From JBCCEJ01 sp039030335 (GTDB lineage Bacteria; Pseudomonadota; Gammaproteobacteria; HK1), in NCBI GenBank assembly GCA_039030335.1, contig JBCCEJ010000004.1, forward strand, positions 1 through 64,000: 64,000 bases of DNA, read 5' to 3'. The notes below the pieces were generated by a model. That model saw only the letters and a program-made list of their open reading frames with translations. It ran no database searches and was not told the DNA's origin. A program made the translations under genes and the position numbers. Positions 43,730 to 51,239 of the stretch are shown in pieces. The number at the start of each line of letters is the position of its first letter. The first letter of the stretch is position 1.

Positions 43730-44422
43730 CTAGTGCACCGTGGTGCCGTCGAACAGCGGTACCTTGCGCAGTTTGAAGGCCGGTATCAACACCGCGCCGG
43801 CAACGAAACCACCGATATGCGCCCACCACGCAACCGTGCCGTCCGGGTTCGCATAGCCTTGCCAGAGCTGCCACCCGAACCAGACGACCAGCAGCACGTA
43901 AGCCGGCAGATGTACCGGGAATCGATTGAACGCAAGCACCAGCACCTTGACCCGGGGATGCAGCAGCAAGTAGGCGCCGAGGATGCCGGAGACTGCCCCG
44001 CTTGCACCGATGAGTGGTGCCATCGATTGCGGCTCCGCGAGCGCGTGGGCGCCGCTCGCGATACACCCGCAAATGAGATAGAAGAACACGAACCGGACAT
44101 GTCCCATCGCGTCTTCGACGTTGTCACCAAAGACCCACAGGTAGGCCATGTTGCCGATCAGGTGCATCCACCCGCCGTGCAGGAAGAGACTCGTCAGCGG
44201 CGTGATAGCCGCATGTGGGAGCGCCTGATCGAGTCGGTATTCCGCGTGCCCCAGCAGCACCGCGGGCGTCATACCGTAGCTCGCATGAGCAAGGCCGAGC
44301 GCAGCGTCGGAGAGCCCCAGTTGCCATAGGAACACGCCGGTGCAGAGCGCGATCAGCGCGACGGTAGTCACCTGGAGCGGAATGACTCTGAGCGGATTTT
44401 GGTCGTGGAGTGGGAGGAACAT
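43730..44422 (-). CDS. Rhomboid-family intramembrane serine protease
   Basis: 230 residues with six hydrophobic segments. The catalytic dyad is visible: S141 in GASGAVSG and H202 in AHIGGFVAGA. HGGWMHLIGNMAYLWVFGDNVED (82-104) is the L1/TM2 signature. A long insertion between the two catalytic helices carries a basic segment (HPRVKVLVLAFNRFPVHLPAY), as in many bacterial rhomboids of this type. It cleaves TM segments of membrane proteins; the substrate is unknown. No partner gene is adjacent. Confidence 0.93.
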   Translation of the reverse strand: MFLPLHDQNPLRVIPLQVTTVALIALCTGVFLWQLGLSDAALGLAHASYGMTPAVLLGHAEYRLDQALPHAAITPLTSLFLHGGWMHLIGNMAYLWVFGDNVEDAMGHVRFVFFYLICGCIASGAHALAEPQSMAPLIGASGAVSGILGAYLLLHPRVKVLVLAFNRFPVHLPAYVLLVVWFGWQLWQGYANPDGTVAWWAHIGGFVAGAVLIPAFKLRKVPLFDGTTVH

Positions 44423-44583
44423 GACAAAGTTCTGAGGCTAGGTGATCACTGCAGCCACCATCGCACATGCGCAAGCTCCGGCGCCTGGTGGAACTCGCCG
44501 CTGGTCCCGTGCGGTTTTCCGGCGACAAATTGGTGCCGTTTGACAGAGGGCGACGGGGTCTGATTGTCCAGGCGGTGCATCAT

Positions 44584-45258
44584 CTATTCAATTTCGCAAC
44601 CGAGGCGGGTGAGCGACTCCTCCACCCACGACCGGTCGCTGGTGCCGGATTCGATTTCGGCCATCTGTTGCTCTTCGGCGCGCAGTTTCGCCTCCGAAGC
44701 AACACACACTGTTTCGACGTGATCGTATGGCACGCAGAGGATACCGTCGTCATCCCCGAGCATCAGGTCGCCCGGCTCGATGACCATTCCGTCGATGGCG
44801 ATGGGCACGTTGATTTCCCCGGGACCGTCTTTGTAGGGGCCGCGGTGGGTGACGCCGGCTGCGTAAACCGGAAGGCCGCGCCGTGGAAAACACTCTGCGT
44901 CACGTACTGCACCGTCGATCACGATCCCCGCGACGCCGGTTTTGATGGCGAATGACAGCATCAACTCACCGATGAGGGCGTTCGTCAGTTCGCCGCCGCC
45001 GTCTACGACGACGACGTCGCCGGCCTGCGCCATGTTGAGCGCTTTGTGGATCATCAGATTGTCGCCGGGGCGCGTCTTCACCGTCAGTGCCGGCCCGGCC
45101 ATATGGCCCGACCCGTGCATGGGCCGCAGGCGTGCGCCGCCGGCACTCATACGCCACATGTTGTCGCTGACGTTCGCGACGGGCAATGCTTTGAACCGGT
45201 CTATGAACGACTGTTCGACGACGCGGTGCCGTTTACAAATGCGGAATCCGATGCTCAT
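44584..45258 (-). CDS. RraA-like / HMG-aldolase family protein
   Basis: 224 residues from ATG 45258, with AAGGAGT 8 bases upstream. The swapped phosphohistidine-like fold shows DVVVVDGGGELTNALIGELM, GIVIDGAVRD (R119-D120) and GEINVPIAIDGMVIEPGDLMLGDDDGILCVP. These are the residues used by 4-hydroxy-4-methyl-2-oxoglutarate aldolase/oxaloacetate decarboxylase and shared with the RNase E regulator RraA. With the catalytic Arg-Asp kept, aldolase or decarboxylase activity is plausible; the annotation as an RNase regulator would be a guess. Confidence 0.82.
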   Translation of the reverse strand: MSIGFRICKRHRVVEQSFIDRFKALPVANVSDNMWRMSAGGARLRPMHGSGHMAGPALTVKTRPGDNLMIHKALNMAQAGDVVVVDGGGELTNALIGELMLSFAIKTGVAGIVIDGAVRDAECFPRRGLPVYAAGVTHRGPYKDGPGEINVPIAIDGMVIEPGDLMLGDDDGILCVPYDHVETVCVASEAKLRAEEQQMAEIESGTSDRSWVEESLTRLGCEIE

Positions 45259-45330
45259 CCAGTTGACTCCTTGGAAGCTCGAGTTGCTTGAGCCGCCGCG
45301 CTGCGCGCAATCCGCGGCCACTGGTCAATG

Positions 45331-45588
45331 TTATTTCCTGGCACTGCTCTCGACGAGGTTGTGACTGTCGGCAGCGGTCAGGTCCAGATCGTAGACGTCC
45401 TTCAACTGCTCGATCTTCAGCAGTAACTCGGGCTCGAATGGAACCCGGCCCTCAAAGCAATGCAGAGCCATGCCCTCCAGCAAATCGCCGAGCGACAGGT
45501 CCAGATGCTCCGCGAGACCCTTTAGAACCTTTAGCAGGCGTTTTTCAATTCGCACGCCGGTTTGCACGCGCTGCACGGATTTCTTCAT
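45331..45588 (-). CDS. Small protein, possible ribbon-helix-helix DNA-binding protein
   Basis: 85 residues. VQTGVRIEKRLLKVLKGLAEHLDLSLGDLLEGMALHCFEG has the strand-helix-helix pattern of RHH/MetJ-Arc regulators, followed by an acidic tail (YDLDLTAADSHNLVESS). No toxin gene is beside it. It is in the same direction as, and 72 bases upstream of, the RraA-like gene, so it might regulate that gene or be co-transcribed with it. The fold assignment is an inference from the hydrophobic pattern. Confidence 0.6.
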   Translation of the reverse strand: MKKSVQRVQTGVRIEKRLLKVLKGLAEHLDLSLGDLLEGMALHCFEGRVPFEPELLLKIEQLKDVYDLDLTAADSHNLVESSARK

Positions 45589-45791
45589 CGCTTGTTCGCG
45601 CCTGCCGACCGCGCGTGTAAATTGAGTGATGCAGTCATTCTATCCCGGGTCTGAACGAATGACCGGCCCGGGTCCACACTGACGGTGCAGATGCGGTGTA
45701 AGCCTGGCTGCCGTTGCGTAACCCACCTTCCAGGCAATGACAGCGAGCGCCACCCCATTTATGATCCGGCACCCGACCACGAGGCGGTGTC

Positions 45792-47066
45792 ATGGCGCTT
45801 TCCATCGATCGTCCGATTCTCTGCGTCGACTTCGGTACTACCAACTCGGCTGCGTGCTGGGTCGAGGCCGGCGAGGTCACCGTAGTTCCCCTGGAAGAGG
45901 GTCGCCCGACACTGCCAAGTGCAATTTTCTTCAGTGCCGAAGACCTGTCGGTGGCATTCGGGGCAGCAGCCATCCGTCGCTACGAGTCCGGTGAGAGCGG
46001 CCGATTGATGAAGGCCCTGAAGACGGTGATGAGCACGGGACTCATCGACGAGTCCACCGCGATTCGTGGCGGCTACATCCGTTATCGAGAAGTGATCGGG
46101 CTGTTTCTGGCGCACATCAAGTCGACCGCGGAGGCTTTCATGGGGCGCTCTGTCGATCAGGCGCTGCTCGGCCGCCCCGTGCACTTCATCGACGATGCAC
46201 CCGAGCGCGATCGGCGGGCGCAGGAGGTGCTCGGCGAGATCGCCAACCAGGTCGGGCTGACAACCGTGCGTTTCCAATATGAGCCGATCGCAGCCGCCGT
46301 CGACTACGAAGTTAGCCTGACGCGGGATCAGGCAGTGCTCATCGTCGACATCGGTGGCGGTACTTCGGACTTCTCGCTGGTCAGCCTCGGCCCCTCCTTT
46401 CGTGACGCGCCGGACCGCTCCGGCAGCGTGGTGGGTACCGCGGGTGTGCGCCTTGCCGGTACCGACTTCGACCGCCTGCTCAGCCTCGAGACCACCATGC
46501 GCACGCTCGGTATGGGCGCGACCGGCAAGTCGGGGCGGCCACTGCCAACGTATCTCTATCACAAGCTGTCGACCTGGCACGAGATCAATACCGCCTACAA
46601 TCCGGCCGACCTGAGCGAGACGATGCAACTGCGCGCGGAGTTTGTTGATTTGCGCATGCACGATCGGTTGATGTGCACGCTACGGGAGAAGCTCGGACAC
46701 CGGCTGATCGGAGCCGTGGAGCGAGCCAAGATGGAAGTTGCTGAGGGTGGCGAAGCAGAGATCGGCCTCGCGTTTCTTGAAGACGCTCTGATCGCGAGCC
46801 TGGGCGAGGACACGCTGCGCGCGTCGATCGGCCGGGCCATAACCGACATTGTCGGTTGCGCCGAACAGCTGATCGAGCGCAGCGCCCTGGCGCGCGATGC
46901 GATCTCGGCGCTCTATTTCACCGGAGGCTCGACGGGAGTCCGTGCGCTGCGTGAAGCTTTCGCGCAGGCATTTCCGCTCAGCGAAGCGTACGTCGGCGAG
47001 CAGTTCACGAGTGTTTCCCAGGGCCTTGGTATCGCGGCTGGTCGCGGCTACTGGCTGGAGCGCTGA
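45792..47066 (+). CDS. Hsp70-family protein, YegD-like chaperone
   Basis: 424 residues, only an actin-like ATPase domain with no peptide-binding domain of DnaK. The phosphate-1 loop DFGTTNS is at 11-17; FQYEPIAAAVDYE, VDIGGGTSDFSLV and ALYFTGGSTGVRAL follow in the standard order. LPSAIFF and the 60-residue insertion around LLSLETTMRTLGMGATGKSGRPLPT are typical of YegD. Client and cochaperone are unknown. It is divergent from the small RHH-like gene and precedes an unrecognised methyltransferase-like gene on the same strand. Confidence 0.87.
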   Translation: MALSIDRPILCVDFGTTNSAACWVEAGEVTVVPLEEGRPTLPSAIFFSAEDLSVAFGAAAIRRYESGESGRLMKALKTVMSTGLIDESTAIRGGYIRYREVIGLFLAHIKSTAEAFMGRSVDQALLGRPVHFIDDAPERDRRAQEVLGEIANQVGLTTVRFQYEPIAAAVDYEVSLTRDQAVLIVDIGGGTSDFSLVSLGPSFRDAPDRSGSVVGTAGVRLAGTDFDRLLSLETTMRTLGMGATGKSGRPLPTYLYHKLSTWHEINTAYNPADLSETMQLRAEFVDLRMHDRLMCTLREKLGHRLIGAVERAKMEVAEGGEAEIGLAFLEDALIASLGEDTLRASIGRAITDIVGCAEQLIERSALARDAISALYFTGGSTGVRALREAFAQAFPLSEAYVGEQFTSVSQGLGIAAGRGYWLER

Positions 47067-47200
47067 CCGTACGGCCGGCTTGCAACTCTTGGGCGACTCA
47101 GCCACTTTGTCGTCGTAATAAAGGCCGCCACGGCGAGCAACTGCTTATCCAGCGCTTGCTCGCTCTGACGCGAGCGTAACACTCCCGGGAGAGACTGCGT

Positions 47201-48319
47201 ATGTCAACGGCTGATCGGCCGTTTCGGTTCTATGACAACCGGCAGAAATACCTGTCGTTCGTCACGACCTGCAACGAGAAATCCAAACTCGCGGAGCGGG
47301 CGAAGCGGGAACTCCACCATATCGAGCCACGGCCCCCGGCGCTGCGTATCTTCGACGCCGGCGTTGGCGACGGCACGCTGCTCAGCCATGTGCTGCGCCA
47401 GGTCCATCAGCGCCATCCCACGGTACCCATCTACATCGTGGGCAAAGAGATCAGCCTGGAAGACATCCGGCTCAGCCTTGAAAAGTTGCCCGATCGATTC
47501 GTCGAACATGCGCCCACGGTGGCCGTGTTCACGAACCTCTACTATGCCGATGCCCCCTGGTTGCACGGGCCGAAGACACCGATCAACTGGATCGACTTGC
47601 CGCTCGCGGGCGATACGGCGGCCGAGTTTGGCGAGCAGCTGCGGGCGCTCGATTCGAAGCTCGTCGACGGGTGGCGCGTCAAGGCCAGCGAACGCACGGG
47701 CAATCCGCTCTACGTCAAACCGTCGGTGCTGGTCGTATACCGGGACGATTATCGGTTCATGCTCGATGGCATTCGCCCGACCCCCGGCAACACGCGGGCC
47801 GATTACGATTTAATGCTCGTTTCGCAGCCGTGGCGAGCGCGTATGACGGCCGATTTCAAGGTCGATAAGGTGCTGGCACCGATGAGCCGCGCGTTGGCGC
47901 CGGGTGGCCGGGCACTGGTGGCGCAGTCGATCGGCAACGACCCTGGTCTCGAACTGATCCGCCGGATCTGGCCGGACGAAGATCCGTTCCAGGTCACTCG
48001 GCATGAACTAATCGGTGTGTTGCGTGAGCGCCTTGGTGACGACGTCGCACAGTTCCAGTTTCAAGGGCTCGCTGATGCGGACTCGATACTGAGTTACAGC
48101 ATGCATACGCTGCCAGACGAGATTCAGTCCAGTATCGGTACTTCGACACTGTTCGCCGCCTGGAACGCCGCGATCTACGTCGCTCAGGTCGAAGACGAGC
48201 GTCTGGAGCCGGTATTGAGCAGTGGCGACTACCTGGAGCACACCGCCGCCATCTTGAAGAAATACGGCGGGCTTTGGTTCAACGACGAGGTGTTCGTCGT
48301 GTCGCGCTTGCCCGCTTAG
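47201..48319 (+). CDS. Unrecognised SAM-methyltransferase-like protein
   Basis: 372 residues. The N-terminal third contains LRIFDAGVGDGTLLSHVL, a SAM-binding glycine loop, then IVGKEISLEDIRLSLEKLP as the acidic strand region. The middle shows DYDLMLVSQPWRARMTADFKVDKVLAPMSRALAPGGRALVAQS, where methyltransferases have their post-IV block. The C-terminal ~120 residues have no family I know. The NPPY or DPPY catalytic motif is absent, so a small-molecule, lipid or protein substrate is likely. It follows the Hsp70-like gene after 134 bases and precedes the VOC gene after 66. Confidence 0.6.
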   Translation: MSTADRPFRFYDNRQKYLSFVTTCNEKSKLAERAKRELHHIEPRPPALRIFDAGVGDGTLLSHVLRQVHQRHPTVPIYIVGKEISLEDIRLSLEKLPDRFVEHAPTVAVFTNLYYADAPWLHGPKTPINWIDLPLAGDTAAEFGEQLRALDSKLVDGWRVKASERTGNPLYVKPSVLVVYRDDYRFMLDGIRPTPGNTRADYDLMLVSQPWRARMTADFKVDKVLAPMSRALAPGGRALVAQSIGNDPGLELIRRIWPDEDPFQVTRHELIGVLRERLGDDVAQFQFQGLADADSILSYSMHTLPDEIQSSIGTSTLFAAWNAAIYVAQVEDERLEPVLSSGDYLEHTAAILKKYGGLWFNDEVFVVSRLPA

Positions 48320-48385
48320 TTCCGCGGCCGGTTTGCACGGTCCGACCATTGGCTGCCGGCATCAGGCTGGCGCGAGAGGAAATTG

Positions 48386-49246
48386 ATGAATAGCGCTACA
48401 CAGGAACCGATCACCGGTCTCGACCATTGCATCATTCTGGTCCGGGATCTGGACACCGCCGCCGAGCGGATGCGCGCGCTGGGGTTTGCGCCAGCACCGC
48501 GCGGGGTGCACAGCGAGCATATGGGTTCACACAACCACTGCGTCATGCTGGAGCGTGGTTACTTCGAAGTGATGGCCTTGCGTTTCCCAACGGAGCACAA
48601 CGAGCGGTGGCAAGCCGCGCTGGCGGTGCGCGAAGGGCTGGCTGCGATCGCATTGGAAACGAACGACGCACAAGCGGCTGCTGGAGTGTTCGAATCGCGC
48701 GGTGTTCCGCCCGCACGGCTGGTCGACTTTTCCCGCCCGGTAGATCTGGGCGGCGAGACCCGAGATGCGAGCTTCACGACGCTGACTCTGCCCGACAGCG
48801 TGTCTCCGGTGCCGTCATTCCTGTGTCATCACCACACGCGCGACGTCGTGTGGCGGCCTGAGTACCTGAAGCACGCGAACGGGGCCTGCGCGTTTCTGGG
48901 ACTGGTCATGGTAGCAGCCGACCCGCAGGCGACCGCAGCACAGATGTCGCCGGCTTATGGCGCACACCGCCGTCAGACGATCGCCGACGGTGTGCGCATC
49001 GACATGGGTTCGAGCGCGGTGAACATCGTCACGGCCGCGGCATTTGCGGGGCGCTACGCGGAAATTCCGCTCGATGCGGCAGCGGTCGCGCCTTATCTGG
49101 GCGCCATCAGGATCGGTGTCACCGATGCCGCCGTTACCGACGCCTGGTTGACCGGACACGGTGTAGCCACCCATCGGAGCGCAGCCGGCACAACCTGCAT
49201 TGCGCCAGCCGACGCCTGTGGTGCGCTGATCGAATTCGTGGCTTAG
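48386..49246 (+). CDS. VOC-superfamily (glyoxalase_3-like) protein
   Basis: 286 residues from ATG 48386, with GAGAGGA upstream; a TTG one codon earlier is not needed. GLDHCIILVRDLDTAAERMRALGFAPAPRGVHSEHMGSHNHCVML is a first beta-alpha-beta-beta-beta module carrying a His ligand, and two further modules follow (to IGVTDAAVTDAWLTGHGVATHRS). The family holds dioxygenases, isomerases and lactoylglutathione lyases; the activity is not decided. The selenoprotein gene starts 45 bases downstream on the same strand, so they may form one transcript. Confidence 0.82.
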   Translation: MNSATQEPITGLDHCIILVRDLDTAAERMRALGFAPAPRGVHSEHMGSHNHCVMLERGYFEVMALRFPTEHNERWQAALAVREGLAAIALETNDAQAAAGVFESRGVPPARLVDFSRPVDLGGETRDASFTTLTLPDSVSPVPSFLCHHHTRDVVWRPEYLKHANGACAFLGLVMVAADPQATAAQMSPAYGAHRRQTIADGVRIDMGSSAVNIVTAAAFAGRYAEIPLDAAAVAPYLGAIRIGVTDAAVTDAWLTGHGVATHRSAAGTTCIAPADACGALIEFVA

Positions 49247-49291
49247 TCGCGCGACTTAAGCCTTTCTAACAATTGAACCAGGGAGTACGCC

Positions 49292-49741
49292 ATGGCGTTA
49301 CTGCAATTGGGCGTGCATGCGCCGGACTTCGCGTTGCCCAATCAGGACGACCGGACCATCCGTCTGCGTGACCTGCGCGGGCGCAAGGTAGTGGTCTGGT
49401 TTTTCTCGCGCGCCTTCGGCAGTAACTGAACGAAAGAAGCGATCGGGTTCCGTGATCGAATCCTGGACTTCGAAGCTGCCGGCACGACCGTGCTCGGCGT
49501 GACCTTTTCGCCGCTGGATGAGCTGGTCAGGTTCAAAGCGGAGATCGGCTTGGGCTGTGACTTACTTTGCGACGCCGATCGGTCTGTCGCGATCGATTAC
49601 GGAGCTGCCGACAGCACAAGCCAGGCGAAAGCCGGCCGGGTTACCGTCGTGATCGACGCCAGCGGGCAGGTCGCCCACGTTTACGCGCCGGAGGATGTTG
49701 CAGGACACGCCGAAGAGGTCCTGGCCGATCTCACGATGTAG
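49292..49741 (+). CDS. Selenocysteine-containing peroxiredoxin-like protein (in-frame TGA at codon 46)
   Basis: A 149-residue frame, with GGGAG 6 bases before ATG 49292, is interrupted by one TGA (49427-49429). Both halves are in the same frame and clearly one peroxiredoxin: APDFALPNQDDRTIRLRDLRGRK before, KVVVWFFSRAFGSN-U-TKEAIGFRD around, TVLGVTFSPLDELVRFKAEI and VVIDASGQVAHVY after. In BCP/AhpC-type enzymes this motif is TPGCTKEACGFRD, so TGA falls exactly on the peroxidatic cysteine (U46). The resolving cysteine of the motif is Ile51; C89 and C93 are the only cysteines. A SECIS-like hairpin follows. A nonsense pseudogene is the main alternative. Confidence 0.85.
49427..49458 (+). promoter_or_regulatory. 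UGA codon and bacterial SECIS-like hairpin
   Basis: After TGA (49427-49429) and a 10-base spacer, CGATC (49440-49444) pairs with GATCG (49454-49458) around the 9-base loop GGGTTCCGT. The loop starts 16 bases after the TGA, its first bases are G, and it contains GGGT. Known bacterial SECIS elements have a short stem, a G at the beginning of the apical loop, often GGU, and a UGA-to-loop distance of about 16-37 bases. All these points are met. Function needs SelB and tRNA-Sec, not seen in this window. Confidence 0.7.
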
Positions 49742-49833
49742 GCGGCAGGTCGTTGTGTCCACGGCCGGACCGCAACGGCGCCCCGAACGCCCGGTTTGCC
49801 CGGTGCGTCCGCGCGCCGCGGCGTCACTCAGGA

Positions 49834-51075
49834 TCAGCTCGCGGCCGCGGCGTTTGCAGCTTCTTCCTTGGCGGCCATCTGGGCTTTCAACTGCGCAGGC
49901 GTCAGCCGTACGATGTCTTCGTTTTGGTGGCTGTAGAGGTCGTACTGGTCGGTATCGAGATCTTCGAGCACCGTCTTGCCGGCCAGCACGCTCGCTTTCC
50001 AGGCCTCGTGTTCCGCGTGGCGCTCATGAAACTCCGGCATGACCTCCTCGGCGAACAGCGTCAGGCTGTCGCAGATGTCCTGATGCGAAGTCTTGCCGGC
50101 CTGGTTCAGCAGGATCACCTGATCGATGTGAGCGGCTTCAAACTGCCGCAGGCGCTTGCGGATGGTCTCCGGCGATCCGATGAGGCCGTTCTTGAGCGCC
50201 GCCTCGGCCTTGTCGGTCTTGCGCCATGCCTGGTAGGCCTCCCACAAGTTCCCCTGCCCTGGTGCGTCCACGCCCTTGCGGCCGTAGTACGACAACGCAA
50301 AGATGAAGAACGTCCAGCCGGCTGCCTTCTCGAGCGCCTCCTCGTCGGTTTCCGCGCACATGAAGCCGTTGACGATCGCGACGTTCGGATTGGTCGCATA
50401 GTTCGCGAGCCGCCGCGGTGCGTTCAGGAAGGTGTTGTAGTAGCGGTTCACCCAGGCCGTGGCCGCGTCTGGCGACACGAAGGAGAAACCGAGCGCACCC
50501 ATGCCCCACGCACCCGCGTCGGCGATCGTCTGGATGTTGGAACACGCCACCCAGAGCGGCGGATGCGGCTTCTGATAGGGCTTCGGGATGACGTTGCGCG
50601 CCGGAAAGTCGAAGAACTGGCCGTGAAACTCCCAGTTCGTTTCCGTGAACATCGGAATGATCGCCTGCACGGCCTCTTCCCAACGGTCGCGCTTGCTGCG
50701 CACCTGCACGCCAAACGGGTGCAGCTCCGCCGGCCCGGCGCCTTCGCCCATGCCGAGTTCCACTCGTCCGCCCGAGAGTAAATCGAGGGTCGCTACCTTC
50801 TCGGCGACGCGGTGCGGCTGGTTGGTCGTGATCTGGATGACGCCGTGACCGAGGCGGATGTTACGGGTGCGCTGGCTGGCGGCGCCGAGGAACACTTCGG
50901 GTGCCGTGGAGTGCGAGTACTCTTCGAGAAAGTGGTGTTCGACTTCCCACGCATAGTCATAGCCAAGGCGGTCGGCCAGCTCGATCTCGGTGAGCGAGTT
51001 CTGCAGCAGGTCGTGCTCCGCCAGATCGTGCCACGGGCGTGGGAGTTGATGTTCGTAGAAGACGCCAAACTTCAT
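49834..51075 (-). CDS. LLM-class flavin-dependent oxidoreductase (luciferase-like)
   Basis: 413 residues from ATG 51075 (CGGAGTG upstream); the frame extends to 51186 without family similarity. MKFGVFYEHQLPRPW, WEVEHHFLEEYSHSTAPEVFLGAASQRT, RLGHGVIQITTNQPHRVAEKVATLDLLSGGRVELGMGEG and LWVACSNIQTIADAGAWGMGALGF are typical of the bacterial luciferase superfamily with F420 or FMNH2 as flavin. The substrate is unknown. It is divergent from the molybdopterin-subunit pair. Confidence 0.87.
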   Translation of the reverse strand: MKFGVFYEHQLPRPWHDLAEHDLLQNSLTEIELADRLGYDYAWEVEHHFLEEYSHSTAPEVFLGAASQRTRNIRLGHGVIQITTNQPHRVAEKVATLDLLSGGRVELGMGEGAGPAELHPFGVQVRSKRDRWEEAVQAIIPMFTETNWEFHGQFFDFPARNVIPKPYQKPHPPLWVACSNIQTIADAGAWGMGALGFSFVSPDAATAWVNRYYNTFLNAPRRLANYATNPNVAIVNGFMCAETDEEALEKAAGWTFFIFALSYYGRKGVDAPGQGNLWEAYQAWRKTDKAEAALKNGLIGSPETIRKRLRQFEAAHIDQVILLNQAGKTSHQDICDSLTLFAEEVMPEFHERHAEHEAWKASVLAGKTVLEDLDTDQYDLYSHQNEDIVRLTPAQLKAQMAAKEEAANAAAAS

Positions 51076-51239
51076 GGGTTCACTCCGTTGTAGGACGCTT
51101 ACGCCGAGGAATGGCTGCCTGGGTGACAGCTTCGCGGGCAGTGCTCCAAGAACGTCACCTTGAATGACCCACCGACGCCATGGCAAGCATCGTGTAGATT
51201 AACGAGCCATATCCCGAAACTCTGACGGAGCGTCACTAC

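Noticed and set aside
49490..49741. The C-terminal half of the peroxiredoxin as a separate 83-residue gene from GTG 49490
   Set aside because: It lacks the N-terminal strands and the active site of the fold and has no ribosome-binding site. The joined frame through TGA explains the sequence better.
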